DNA of 62,000 nt, from assembly GCA_018398765.1 (NCBI GenBank), contig JAHBMJ010000245.1:1-62000 (forward strand). Direction: 5' to 3'. The notes under the pieces were generated by a model, which was not told the origin of the DNA, did no database searches, and saw only the letters and a list, made by a program, of their open reading frames with translations. How positions within the stretch are numbered: the first letter of the stretch is position 1; each line of letters starts with the position of its first letter. Source of the stretch: Chromera velia (Eukaryota > Sar > Chromeraceae). The position numbers and the translations under genes were made by a program. This document shows positions 1 to 11,885 of the stretch, piece by piece.

Positions 1-360
1 TCGCGTTCCCACTCCCCTCTTCTGCAATCGTTTCATTTTTCCCTCCTGCCGCAACTTCTGTCGCGTTCCCACTCCCCTCTTCTGCAATCGTTTCATTTTT
101 CCCTCCTGCCGCAACTTCTGTCGCGTTCCCACTCCCCTCTTCTGCAATCGTTTCATTCTTCTCTCCTGCCGCAACTTCTGTCGCGTTCCCACTCCCCTCT
201 TCTGCAATCGTTTCATTTTTCCCTCCTGCCGCAACTTCTGTCGCGTTCCCACTCCCCTCTTCTGCAATCGTTTCATTCTTCTCTCCTGCCGCAACTTCTG
301 TCGCGTTCCCACTCCCCTTTTCTGCAACCGTTTCATGCTTCCCTCCCGCCCCAACTTCTG
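1..360 (-). repeat. 60-bp coding minisatellite (six units)
   Basis: Six consecutive 60-bp units fill 1-360 and continue off the left edge. Two variants alternate in the order A, A, B, A, B, with a diverged sixth unit at 301-360. Read on the minus strand in the frame of the SppA-like exon, each unit is open and encodes 20 residues of the type [20 protein letters not shown]. Length divisible by three and an unbroken frame argue that the array is translated. Confidence 0.9.
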
Positions 361-1288
361 TTGTGTTTCCACCCTTGTTTCCCTCAATTTTCTTTTCCCT
401 TTTGCTTCCCCAGAACCTCAACCAGCCTTCCCTTTTCTTGTTTTCTTTCTCCCTCTCCTTGTCTTTCTCCTTCTCCGTGTCTTTCTCCTTCTCCTCCTTC
501 TCTGCCGCTGTTCGCACTTTGCTCCTCTTCCAAGATACTAATTTGTTTGTCTGTCGCGCATACTCCGAAGAAGAAATCCACTGCAGCTCACTGAAACCCT
601 GACGCACACGCGGACCCATCCGTTTGTCTTTTTCTCCAAAAGAAAAGAAAGAGGACCTAAATCCTCTTCGACGAAGCTCAGAAATGCCCGAACGCCCTCC
701 CAGCACGGTCCAACGATTAGTCACTCCCCCCTCAGGACCGATGCCCATGTCTAACACCGAGGCACTCGTATCTTTCCCCCTGCTCCCTCCAGTCCAAGAC
801 CGATTTTTTCGAATATCCTCCAAAAAAGCCGGATGGCTGACTTCGACCTCTCTTGCCATTGCTTCCTGCTCCTCCGCCTCATCCACCTCCGGCCTCCAGA
901 CAGGAATCGCTCTAGAGCCCAAGAATTGCTCCACGTCAATGACCGTGTCATTGTACTGTGAGGGACAAAGGGTGATCTCCTCACTGCGGTTGAACAAATC
1001 AGGCAGCAGCTGCCACGGGGTGAAGAGCATCTCCCGGTCCAGCCGTGTCCGGAGGAGTTCCATGGACGAGAACAGAGATGGCCACTCAAGAGAACTTGCA
1101 TGGGCCTTTGAAAGGAACCCCCTCTGCTGAAGTTCCCGGATGGAGACGGGGGCAGATTCAAGGAGCTCCCTCAATTCCTCTGCGGTCCTGTTGAATGTAG
1201 AGGTCCACCTTTGCTCGTCGTTGTCAATACGTCGCTTCTCTGTGTACAGCAAACTCGTCAACCGGCTTTCCGAGGGTTCGTTCAGAAC

Positions 1289-1326
<38 letters not shown>

Positions 1327-1355
1327 GCAGCACGCACACACAGATACCAACCCCC

Positions 1356-1418
<63 letters not shown>

Positions 1419-1428
1419 TACAGATACA

Positions 1429-1466
<38 letters not shown>

Positions 1467-1549
1467 TACACACACAGATACACACTCAGATACACACTCA
1501 GATACACACACAGATACACACACAGATACACACACAGATACACACACAG

Positions 1550-1620
<71 letters not shown>

Positions 1621-1655
1621 CACATACAGATACAGATACACAAACACACACACAG

Positions 1656-1693
<38 letters not shown>

Positions 1694-3595
1694 GCGCACA
1701 CACACACGCACACACATACACGCAGCCATTCACATTCCCGGATGGATGCATGCAGCAATTTAGAAGCATGCTGCAGGTTGGAAGCAATACCCGATAATTG
1801 TCTTGCGTTCAGCCCTGTTTCTTGCGCACAATGTGCCACTCCAATCCCATTCGTGGAAAGTGCACAGACAGCAGCTCGGTTTCTTTTTCTTCCGTCCCGT
1901 TGCTTCTTCCCTCTCTGTTCCTCTCTGACCCTGCTGACGAACTGACGCTATTCTCTCCGAGTGATTTGAATGGGTCCACACTGAATCGGGCCACCGACAC
2001 CTGCACACAGAGGGCATTAGGATGGTATGCTGCAAAGAAAATACCACACACGCACATAAATACGTCCGCAGTTAGTGAGAAGGGGTGAAAGAGAAACGGG
2101 GAAGAGATGAACCGGCAGGAAGTAAGACAGGAAGAAATATACATGTTTGAAGCTTCACACGTGCCCCGCCCCCCCCCCCCCCNACCCCTCCACTGACCCC
2201 CAATTTCGCGAATGTCGAGTTTTTGTACTCTTGGACAAAAGCCCTTCCCGACCATCTCAGCCCATCGTTGTCTGTGGTGTACCACACTTTGTCGCAGTGC
2301 TGAAAGACAAACGGATGTGCAACCTGACCCACCGCCCCAAGCACCGCAAACACTTTCTTCCCACAGTGTCTGAATAAGCGCAGATGCCGTCCCAATTCCT
2401 GCACCCAATCCTCATCCACACACCAGGGCACACCTCCAAGGACAAGGCACGCTACCTCGTTGTCATGCGCACCCCTGTAAATCGCATCCAAAATCTCCCA
2501 CCAACTCCCACTGTTCTCAATAACGAGGACGCGGGTGGGTATCAAAGGCCGTTTCTGTGTCTTCACAAACAATTTGCGTGTCCCACAGTCCCAATTAGCA
2601 TCCACGCGCCTCACTCTACGAGACTCCCACCGAGACTTTGCCTTCATTCCCAAGCAGGGCGGAGGCAGTTTACCGAACGTCTCTGACAATCGGTACTCTA
2701 GTCTTCTAAGGGTTTTTGAAGGGCGTCAAATGCCCAGACTGTTCTTTTTCCTCCAGGCCTTTTTCGCGTCACCATGCGACACAGGCGGCTGATGAAAGCG
2801 GTGAAAGTCATTCCGGATGTCCCGTATCTTTGACAACAAATCCTTCAAAGTCAGGTCCGCTTCCTTGAATACTTCCCCCCTGCCTGCAGTAGAGTTCAGT
2901 TTCTCCAAAATCCTTTCGGAACTGTTCAGAAAAAGTGCAGCATTCTTCTCCTGCAAGGCTGCCACCAGAGTATCCAGAGTCGATTCGGGGGAGCACAGGA
3001 CTTCGCCGCATCCTGAAAGAATCAACCCCCACTCTGGCTCCCAAAACTCGCGGGAAAGGACCGAACCCTTTTCAGCTTTTGGGTGAAGGGCACCGGGGAC
3101 CGCAAGGGCCCAGAGGGGAGGAAGGGCCCCGGCATTCTGGTACTTTCTGAGCAGCTTTCTCCATAAGATCAAGTCGTTAATTCTCTGGTTCAAAAATCGA
3201 CGGAAAAGATACATACGGTAGTCCCCCCTTCTGACCTCTGGCTCGTAGGACGTTGTTCCGCTGATGTAGTCTTCAATTCTGGGAATTTCATCTGGACCGT
3301 CCTGCTTGTGGGGAATGAACGGGACAGTCCAATTCCCGTTCTCCCTCACCCTTGGTTTGAGGATCTGCCGCACTCCCTGAACGTTCTCGAAGTACGGTTC
3401 TCTTTTCATCTTCTCTGCTTCCCGGGCGATAGCCTCGTTGAGATCAATCACCTGAAGCTTCGGTTCTCTCAGAGGCGCATTTTGGAACTTGGTGAAGGCA
3501 GTCGAGAGATTTTCCAGCAGCTGGAAAGAAGAGACGGAGACGGCATGCCAGAGGACCACAAAAAAAGAGACGCCTATGCCATAAGTCCGTGCCAT
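1..3595 (-). CDS. SPPA: SppA/protease IV-like signal peptide peptidase (partial, 3' end off the left edge)
   Basis: I read three exons on the minus strand: 3595-2198, 2000-1830 and 1288-1 (open at the edge), with introns that keep phase 0. Residues 1-22 form a hydrophobic signal-like segment ending in VSSF, which would suit a secretory or complex-plastid presequence. The core at about residues 340-465 ([17 protein letters not shown], then [15 protein letters not shown], ending FAKLG) matches the ClpP/crotonase-like N-domain of SppA. Exon 2 continues with the strand that holds the general-base lysine in bacterial SppA (ARFSVDPF here), and exon 3 carries the linker ([15 protein letters not shown]...RGFL). 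The family normally continues with a second, Ser-bearing domain, which is not reached before the edge. Oddities: an in-frame TGA at 2728-2726, no lysine at the expected position, and a long acidic/Lys-rich insert leading into 20-residue repeats. The family call is fairly firm. Whether the product is an active protease is doubtful. Confidence 0.7.
1291..1725. repeat. (CA)n / GATACA microsatellite in an SppA intron
   Basis: Long (CA)n runs alternate with GATACACACA units and a (GA)n stretch. The tract fills most of intron 2 of the SppA-like gene (1829-1289). Long apparent reading frames across it are low-complexity artefacts. Confidence 0.95.
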
Positions 3596-4620
3596 CTTTC
3601 TTCCTGAAATGCAAAAGTGAGTAGATCTGCGAAGCTAGAAGGTATCGTGAGATGGCTTACTGTACTTCCGCTGAAAGCATCTGAAAGCTGTGTCATAAAG
3701 CCTTTGACCCCCTTGAAGAAGTAAAGTAAACGTCGATCTCCCGTGGTGGGTGGGTGGGTGAAATTTTCCGAGAAGCCAGAGAACTTGGACGCTGTTCTCG
3801 GCTTGGCGACTGGAACCAGAGAGGGTCTCTCTTCGGGTCGTTTCTCGTAGGACGGTTCGCCGAATGGAAAGGAACGGTGAATTTCACAAAGACCGGAGAC
3901 TTTCTGTGAAATTCGCCGTTTCGTGCCAGACTGAACGAGACGGGTGAGTGCCTTGCAAGGGCTCTCGCGCATGCCATGCATGTATGCAAGTCGCGGAACA
4001 ACGGCTGACGCACGCGGAGCCTGCTCATATGCTTCAAGTCAGCCATGCTATGCCGTCGCCCCTAAGACTGGGCGGTGAGCTCAATATCATCATGCAATGA
4101 TAGAGGCAGTTTGAAAGCTCTTATCTCCGGCCGCGGGGATGGGGGGGGCCTTTTTTTGTCTGCCTAGAGCCTGGGGGGCAGGGCTTCTGTGCGGTGTGAA
4201 AGGGATCTCATGTATGCACGAGAGGGTCCTACAAAACCAGCTTAATTTCCTTAGAAATTTAGTAGAATTTCATTATGGAATTTAAAGAAATTTGGGAAAT
4301 TTTAATTAAAGAAACTAAAAGAAACTTACCATACAATCTACTTATCCAAATTCCACTGAATTACACAACTATTGAAGGTTCATTTTCATAATAATGTAGA
4401 AAGAGTTCTAAGCTCAAATTAGCTGTGTTTATTTACGGAAAGAGTGAAAAGGTGATAAAAGAATAATAAGCAGAAAGAGGGAGAGAGGATGAGCGAGAAA
4501 GACAGAGACAGGGGTAAACAGGAGAAGAATAAAAAAGAGAGAATTAAATGTGGAAAAGGAGGAAGAGCGAGAAAGAGAGAACGGTAGAGAAAGAAGTAGA
4601 CTTAGGCTTAGAGGGAGAGA

Positions 4621-4661
<41 letters not shown>

Positions 4662-4821
4662 NGGAGGGGGGGAGGGAAGAGGGTGGGAGGGAGAGAGGGG
4701 AAGAGCGAGAAAGACAGAGAGGGAAGAAGAGCGAAAAAGAGAGAGGAGGAAGAGCAAAAAAGAGCAGGGAGGAAGAGCGAGAAAGACAGAGAGAGAAGAA
4801 GAGCGAAAAAGAGAGAGAGAG

Positions 4822-4852
<31 letters not shown>

Positions 4853-4915
4853 GAGGAATAACGATTCAGAGGGCCGTACAGCAAGAGGAAGACTTAGCCG
4901 TAGAGGGAGAAAAAA

Positions 4916-4976
<61 letters not shown>

Positions 4977-5593
4977 AGAGAGAGAGGAGGAGACAAAAAG
5001 AGAGGGCGGTCGTACAGGCACACATGCACACATAGAAGTTTGTGCGAACAGTGTCATCTGCAGACGCCCGTTTCTTCAATGTACTTATGGGTTGCTTTCC
5101 TGACGTTCATACGGCGACTGATTCCGTAGGCATTAGATCGATCCTCCCCCGTGATGCATTTTCTTTCTGATGAATCATCGAAGTTGTTTCTGATCAATCA
5201 AAACAAACACCCTCGACAAAGAGACACGCAGACTTTCTCTTTCCGCTGCATCAAGAAGAAGGCCCTTCCCTCGTCCACGCAGGCACGCGATGGTCCTCGA
5301 CACACGTTTCTCTTCATACACTGGCAGCGAATTGATTTTCACCCACTGAGAATAAGTAAAAAAAGAGAGAGCATTCATCTATGCACGACAGGCGACTTCG
5401 CTATAGCGACAGAAGATTTCAGAGACACAGATGGCGTCAATCATGGCCCGTCGCGCAGCAGCACAGACCACGCATTTCCAAAACCTCTTTTCGGGCACCT
5501 CCCATATACTGTCAGCCTTTCCATGACTGCGCTGCTTTCATCAGAATGGCCGTCTCCTCTGCTCTTTTCTTCATCTATTCTCTCCCTTTCCCT
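3596..5593. other. Intergenic region with AT-rich and polypurine stretches
   Basis: No gene is supported here. Just upstream of the SppA-like start, TTGCATTTCAG at about 3605-3615 on the minus strand could be a 5'-UTR intron acceptor. 4220-4430 is AT-rich. 4430-4990 is almost pure purine on the plus strand (GA and GAAA runs). Confidence 0.6.
4429..4985. repeat. Polypurine GA/GAAA/G tract
   Basis: This is a mirror-type purine tract with a G run of about 40 bases interrupted by one N at 4662, followed by GAAA and GA runs. The N and the length of the homopolymer point to an uncertain assembly. Reading frames here (RERERE, SLSLSL) are composition artefacts. Confidence 0.9.
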
Positions 5594-6094
5594 TCAAGAG
5601 ACGGGCATGAGAGTGTACGTCTGCGTCTCCACAGTGGACACGCCCTCGATCTTCTTGACACCCTCCAGAAATTTGGCCTCAGGAGCAAAGTCCTTCTTCT
5701 CCCAGTCACCGAATTTTTCCGCAGGCAAGGCCACGACCAGTTTGTAGTCCTTGCACCCCCCGCACACAACTCTCTGGATGCTCGCAGATCCAGACTCGGC
5801 CTTGATCTCGGGGAGAAGGGAAACCATCAACTTCTGCACCTCTGCGAGGGACTTCTTGTCATCTGCGTCGGCCCATTTCAAACGCCATTCCCGGGCTGCA
5901 CGGCAAGAAGAGGGGCATTGTGTTTAAAAAAGTGATCTGGATGAAGCTCTGTAGTAGCCGTCTCCAACAGAAAGTGAGAGTCTGCATGTGCAATTCGAAT
6001 CTTTGTTCGCTCTTGCATTCATGCAAAGCCTCATTGCATCATTCACTCACTGACCGACGGTATCGAAGTCAACTCCCTCAACGATGGTTGGCAT
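5594..6094 (-). CDS. Small conserved-looking protein with a CGGC motif (113 aa, two exons)
   Basis: Exon 1 is 6094-6055 (ATG, 40 bp) with donor GTCAGT. Exon 2 is 5895-5594, after acceptor CGTGCAG. The phase-1 junction gives 342 bp, exactly 113 codons plus TGA. The protein starts MPTIVEGVDFDTV and runs into REWRLKWADADDKKSL. It has an alternating helix/strand pattern, a RVVCGGCKDYKLVV strand with a CxxC motif in the middle, and ends VETQTYTLMPVS. The pattern suggests a compact alpha/beta (ferredoxin-like) fold. CxxC could be redox-active or metal-binding. I do not recognise a named family. The exon model is well supported by phase and splice signals, but the function is unknown. Confidence 0.75.
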
Positions 6095-6649
6095 TTTATT
6101 CTGGCTTAATTTCTCTTGCCTCGGATCGCAGCTCTGGCGTTTTCTGTGTGGCGAGTGAGCTCAAGGAAACAAGTGGCAGAAAGGCCCAGGTGGTAAACGG
6201 TACAGTCAGCCTCGCTGTTCTCACGACGCTGCGTTGATCACCTCTACAGCTGTCTTGGCATTGACGTATTCTCTGCTCTCAAACTTTTTTAAAAGATCGA
6301 TCCATACAGCCGCTATATATCAGCCGTCTGAGTTTTCTTTGGAGGGGGCTGGGGCGCGCGCGCACCATCGCGCACCGCGCCGCGGTGGCCGCCGCGCCCG
6401 GGGCGCCCGGGCCTGAGAAATGCATGCGCATGAGTTCGAGCATCGTCGATCGGATGTACAAGCTTGGAGGAGTGTCAGAGAAATTGAGAGAATGCGAGGG
6501 ACCGTCTTGCATGAAGGATTGATCAGCTGCAAATCACCGCTCATCACTCGATCGTGCGTGGTTTATGCACAGGCTGCAGAGATGGGTCTTTCGTGTGTCC
6601 ACCGATTTTCTTCTGACTTGATGGAAACCGTGTTGCAGTTTTCAGCACT

Positions 6650-7495
6650 ATGAGGCTGAAGGCTTTCTTCCGCCTTTGTATGCACTGTATGTTCTGGACA
6701 CCAGGGGAACGAAAAGTTTCTCTCCTGTCCGAGCTCACCCAGGGACAACGAAGAGATGACAAACAAAGAAGCCGAGCTACACGGTCATCTTCGGTAAGCC
6801 GGCTCGCTTTGAGAACCTTTCCTCGTGCCTTTCTGCTTCACGTGTTGTTTGTACGTCTCTTTCATGTTCTGTCTCTGCAGGATTGGCACCATGAAGCACT
6901 GGACTTAGATGTCTCTGTGCCGAGCCATCCAACAGTCACAAAGCTCATGCCCTCACCTGTAATACGCTCATGGGATTTCGAACGAGAGGAGAGAAGCCAA
7001 AGTGGCCGGGGGGAGGGGATGCTCTTTCTTCGTTTAATTCAAGCGTTCTTTCAACCGGCTGCGGTGTCCGTGGAGATGGTGGAGACAGGCAGACGATCGA
7101 GGGTAACCTCTGGCCAGCTGGAAGAAGAGGGGATTGCACGGGGCAAACGACGGAAAGGGAAGAAACTGCGTCCAGCGAACACGGCAGTGTCACATGATTC
7201 TGGCCTGAACTTTTCTGGCATGCCTGGCAGACGGAGACGGGAAAGGAGACGGGGGGTGGTGGGGAGGTCGAAGGAGGTCCTTTTCGACGCTCACTTCGGT
7301 CTGATCAGTCCTCCAAAAGGGGTTTCGTCTTCGACAGGACAGTCGGAGACAGACATCGGGGAGCTCAGTTTGGCCCTTCCCTCCAAATCCGGCTCGGGGA
7401 AGGAAGAAAGGGGGCGGGGGACGTCGGGGATGCTTTTTCAGTCCGGGGAAGCTACCGGGGTGGCCTTTTTGTCGCCACGCCCTGTAGGAAGATGA
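6650..7495 (+). CDS. Weak open frame, possible C-terminal exons of an unrecognised gene
   Basis: An open frame of 281 codons runs here. It contains a plausible intron inside it (donor GTAAGC at 6791, acceptor CTCTGCAG ending at 6880), so the stretch from 6881 (DWHHEALDLDV...) could be a terminal exon ending at the TGA at 7493-7495. Composition is Arg/Gly/Ser-rich and no domain is visible. The opposite strand is also open for more than 100 codons. A real gene is possible but weakly supported. Confidence 0.2.
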   Translation: MRLKAFFRLCMHCMFWTPGERKVSLLSELTQGQRRDDKQRSRATRSSSVSRLALRTFPRAFLLHVLFVRLFHVLSLQDWHHEALDLDVSVPSHPTVTKLMPSPVIRSWDFEREERSQSGRGEGMLFLRLIQAFFQPAAVSVEMVETGRRSRVTSGQLEEEGIARGKRRKGKKLRPANTAVSHDSGLNFSGMPGRRRRERRRGVVGRSKEVLFDAHFGLISPPKGVSSSTGQSETDIGELSLALPSKSGSGKEERGRGTSGMLFQSGEATGVAFLSPRPVGR

Positions 7496-7499
7496 CAGC

Positions 7500-8090
7500 C
7501 TGGGTCCATCAGCTTTCACCTGTGAGGAGATCGAGATTGACTTCTTCCCTCCATGCAGGAAAAAAAACGCGGTATGAATTGGTAGTGCGCTATCAGTGCA
7601 AGCGAACAACTGAACCCCTATACCAGTATATTTGTGCTCAGTCTCAATCCTTGGAAGCCAGTCTGTTTTCTTCTTGCGTTCAAGGTGATTTCTTCTTCTT
7701 TGTCTCGCACCTCCATGTACCCTCCTAGCTCCCCCCCCGATTCTGATTGCAAACCTGATTCAATAGACGCCTTGGGAGAAAAAAAAAACACTCACGGATC
7801 GATCTGTGCTTTCCGCTCTTTTCGCTGCCTTCCTACTCATGTATTTCAGTCACCTGTAACATGTACCTGCCTGCCTGCTCCCCTTCCCCCTTTCCTAATC
7901 AGACGGGTGCAACCGCATACATTGAGAGAGAAAGAGAGAGAGGGAGAGGCAGGCAAACTAGCAGACAAACAGAGAGGCAGGCAGACTGACAGATCACACA
8001 CAGGCAGACACAGAAAGACACAGACAGATAGACAGACATGAACAGACAAACAGGCAGACACACACCGACAGACACAGACATCCGCAGACA

Positions 8091-8161
<71 letters not shown>

Positions 8162-9110
8162 ATGCTTTCGTTCTTTTCTCCTCTATTTTTCTTGGACTAC
8201 TGACAGACAAACAGTTGCAGGCAGATCGAGAGGCAGATGGACACATGTGCAGACAGAGAGAGACAGGTCACATGCTGGTACAGTCAATCAGGCAGACAGA
8301 AAAGCAAGCAAGCAAGTAAGCAGACTGTAGCAGACTGAGAGAGTGAGCAAGCAAGCAAACGACCAAGCACACTGTTTTTGAAGTTCAAATTCAAAAAAAA
8401 AAAAAAATTATAAAGATATATTGATTTCTACATTAATTGATTTAAAACATTCATCCAGTAAATTCAGAAGGGGAAACAATCTGAATTACAGTGGATAGGC
8501 CAGGATAGCTCTAGACAGCTGCCTGATGTATTTAAAGAATCTGAGTCATTATCTGATGTGACTTGCACCCCACTATTAACTGCATTCATATCAAGAGCCA
8601 ATTACAAAAGGAATTAAAAAAGATTGTAGAAAATTTATAAAGAAATAAATAAATGTGGTCTCCTTTTCAGTTCTTCATTTTTGATTTGAGAATCTCACAA
8701 GAAGAGATAACATCGTATAGAAAGGCAAAAAAAAAAAATAGAGTAAAAAAATATAAAGAAAAGAAATAAACGATGACTCACGTTACTCACCTCCTGTGTG
8801 CTCATCTATGCCTGTGCTGTCAGCTTTAGTGTCAGCTACTTAATTTGTGTCTAACACAAGGCTAGAGAAAAGTGGGGACAAAGTGTCACAACGCAAAAAA
8901 AGAGACAAAACCGTTACTTAATCATACCATAAAAGCTTATCATTATTAAGTTGTTAAAGCATGATCAGAACTACTATCAGAACAGAAATGAAGCTAAATG
9001 AAGTAAGAACGTTGTGTTTAAACTTTTGCAGATAAATGTTCTCTATATTATACTCTATATACTTGATTCTCTCCTATTTATACGTCGAATATATGCCTTT
9101 TTAGAAAGGC
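7500..9110. other. Gene-free stretch: CAGA/GA repeats then AT-rich DNA
   Basis: 7920-8340 holds CAGA, CA and GA simple repeats. 8385-9080 is AT-rich with poly-A runs. I see no exon with usable splice signals and no RNA gene. Confidence 0.6.
7920..8330. repeat. (CAGA)n/(CA)n/(GA)n microsatellite cluster
   Basis: Degenerate CAGACAGA units grade into a (CA)n run at about 8090-8120 and a (GA)n run at about 8130-8158. Confidence 0.9.
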
Positions 9111-9440
9111 TGTAGGGCCTGTACGAGGCGCCGCCGTGAGGCTGGCGGGGTACTTATCTAATTGACGGGTTGCTCGCACGAAGTATGGGCACGAGATCGA
9201 TGAGCGCGTGCGTCTGTGCATTGATCGATATTTGTAGTGAAGCATGCATCTTGTAGCCAAGCATGAGAAAGCATGATGAGTGGTTCAGCAGCTTGACCAC
9301 TAGCTGTCAAACCAGGTCCTTCCTGATGCAGGACTCCCTCAAGACTGGTCTGAAGGTCTATGCCTTACTTTTAGCCACCACACTGCTAAGGTTCTCATTC
9401 TATTCTCAGAGCCTCAAGCGTACCGTTAACAATTGGATAG
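9111..9440 (+). repeat. Dispersed repeat, copy 1
   Basis: This stretch begins AGGGCCTGTACGAGGCGCCG and ends near CAAGCGTACCGTTAACA. It is closely similar, in the same orientation, to 11886-12196, with scattered substitutions and a few indels. No long open frame is present, so it is probably a non-autonomous mobile element. Confidence 0.85.
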
Positions 9441-11884
9441 CAGAGCTTCTGGCAACACGGGGCAGCAGTGATGGTTGGCAGTTTGAAACTTTGTTGTGTT
9501 AGCAAGCAGACAAACTAGGTAGAAGCTTTAACCCACTGCGTTGATGGCCTGTACCAAGAAGAGTGCAGAGCCAGTATGTCAGTGGAAAAGTTTTTTTTTG
9601 AGCGAAGAGGGCTGAGAGCTTCTGACTATTGTTTTTGAATTCTCTTGCTCTCTTCAGAGTCTTGTCCACAAGTAGGACAGTGATGAAGCCAGAGTCATTT
9701 TCGGTTGTCTAGAGTCCTGGAGAGCAGTGGAACTGTAGACCTGGCCAAGGAGAAACCTGGAGGAAGAAGAAATTTTGAGGAGGGAGTGTGAGGAAGATCA
9801 TCAGTCTGATTGACTGACTGCCGTCTCGCTACCACAACAATGCACGAGGTGCTCATGCCTTCAACGAACGTGCCCAGGTGATGGAAGAGATGCTTTTGGT
9901 TGCTTTTGTTCTTTGAGTAGTTTGGGATGGAAGGAGGAGCCCCCGAGGAGGAGCATCGTCTGGAGTGGAGAATGGATTGGAGTGACTGGAGGTGTGTGGT
10001 CTTCTTTGCATTCGCTCGCAATCATGTGTGCCGCGTTTAAAACGCTTAGTCGTGCCATGGGGGTACCGCGGCAGCCATACATCTCTAAGTCAGTGAGTTT
10101 CTGGATTGTTTTCGTTTGGTTGTATATGGGAGTTGGAAAATTTATTTTGGGAGGAGGAAGGATGGGGTATGAGAAGGAAGGAGACTGTGTGTTGAGGTGG
10201 TTGTGGCTTTGGGTGGTTCGTTCTCTCGCAGTGTCTCTCTGCATCCTGACTGTCTTGTTTCTCCAGATAGGAAGATATCATGGGGATTCAGGTGGTTGAG
10301 ATGAAGGGAGAGAAAAGAAGAAAAGAAAAGAATGAAGTGAAGGTTGGAGGAGAGAGAGGAGATTGCCATACAAGAAGAACACAGGAAGAAAGGAAGAAGG
10401 AGCAATCATTGGAGAAGCAGAGAAGCAATTCTTGTGGGAAAATGAATGTGGGGATGAGGATGGTGATGATAGGTCTCGATTCGTCTTTGTTTTTCCCTTT
10501 ACACTCTGATTCCATTCCTTCCGTCCATCTTTGTATTGCATTGGGGGTTATATAAATTTTCCACTTCCCCAGAGTGTTCTGTCCTATCTGGGCTAGGGGG
10601 GGGAAGAAAGAAGAAGTCAAGAGCTATCGTCTGGGTGCACGTTAGGGATCATGCGAGTGCTTTGTTTCTCTAGTTGTCTCTGCCTGTTGTCTTCACTTTC
10701 CCTCTGTGTGTCTGTCTGTCTGAGTGTTGGGGGGGAGAGTGAAAGGAAACGTAAGAAAGTAGAGAGTTCCAAAAGAGACGTGCAGATGACAGAAACAGAA
10801 GAGAGAGTACACCTGAAGAGAGGGGCGTAGGTCTCTTCACGATCCTTGTCACTCTGTGTCTGTTCTGTTCATCAGAGACAGACGGAGTGGAAAAGAACGG
10901 AGTGTCCATGGAATTCTCACTGTTTTGTTACGGTTGCTGTGCTACTCCCCTGAATCGTTTGATTGAGTCCCACTCAAGGTTGAGTATGACTGAGAGGTGT
11001 GTGCAGAGAGTAAGTTGTAGTCTCTCCTGTGTGCAGAGACTGAGTGTCACTGAGAAGAGAAGAACACGTGGGACAGTACATGCAAGAAGAGAATGAAGAG
11101 CTGAGTGGGGAGAATAGCCAGCATCAGTGCAGAATAAGTGACCATGATACTAACGCAGCAAACGAGAAGAGTGTAGATCAGAGAGAGAGTCACTGAGAGT
11201 GTGTTAATCCTGTTTAATCGCGTTCTCCGGTTCCGTGATGGTCTTGTTCAAAGAAAAGCGCACACCGTTTGCGGCTGCATTTGTGCGTGTGTAGTCGCAG
11301 TGTTTTAGAAATTCCTGCCGAGTTCACCCAGCAGGTTGAACATGTTCTGCAGAGCATCGAGCAGAATATCACCACCTCGCAGTAAGAGTAGTAGCAGATA
11401 GCGTTTAGAGAACGGAAGCGTGAACGAAGTGTGTCTGAAGGAGCACGGAGCTGGACATCAATAAGCAGGCTACGTGCAAATTCGGCCTTGGCGCAGCGGG
11501 GGGCCTGAGGGGAGAAGACAAAACAGAGAGGTGTAGAGAGGGTAGCATGTACAGCACACTGAGTGTGTTGTGAGCTGGAAATGGGAGGCATTGCGGTCCT
11601 TTAGGACTGGAGGCCAGCGTGTACCCTGAACAGTCGACTAGTAATTGAGCGCTCAGAGGCTCCAGCAGATGGCGTAAGAGGGTGTACTGAGCCAAACACT
11701 TGCGTTTTGGAGGTTGACTGCAGATGTGTGTACAGATTCAAGCCTGTTGATGGGTGTTATGTGGTCACTTGATTTCCATTTTTATTAGTTCGTTTGTTTT
11801 GAGAGCGAGCAGATGTAGGGTGAGAGATGGTGAGAGAAAAGAAAGACCCCCGAGCATGGACGTCGGCCTTGGCGAGCGGGCAGA
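9441..11884. other. Stretch with no supported gene
   Basis: Several frames of 80-130 codons occur on both strands (for example 9913-10299 plus and 10288-10620 minus), but they overlap one another and show no domain or convincing splice series. I see nothing else definite. Confidence 0.5.
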
Positions 11885-11885
11885 T

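Noticed and set aside
1-360. 60-bp direct repeats considered as a CRISPR array
   Set aside because: Units are contiguous with no unique spacers, and they are in frame with a coding exon.
1224-1787. Long Val-Cys / His-Thr frames over (CA)n
   Set aside because: They are simple translations of the microsatellite in an intron.
4429-5129. Long Glu-Arg and Ser-Leu frames over polypurine DNA
   Set aside because: Pure composition artefacts, with an N inside a homopolymer.
6424-6522. Short plus-strand frame (about 33 codons, MSSSIVDRMYKLGG...)
   Set aside because: It looks protein-like but is too short, with no splice partner or homology that I can recognise.
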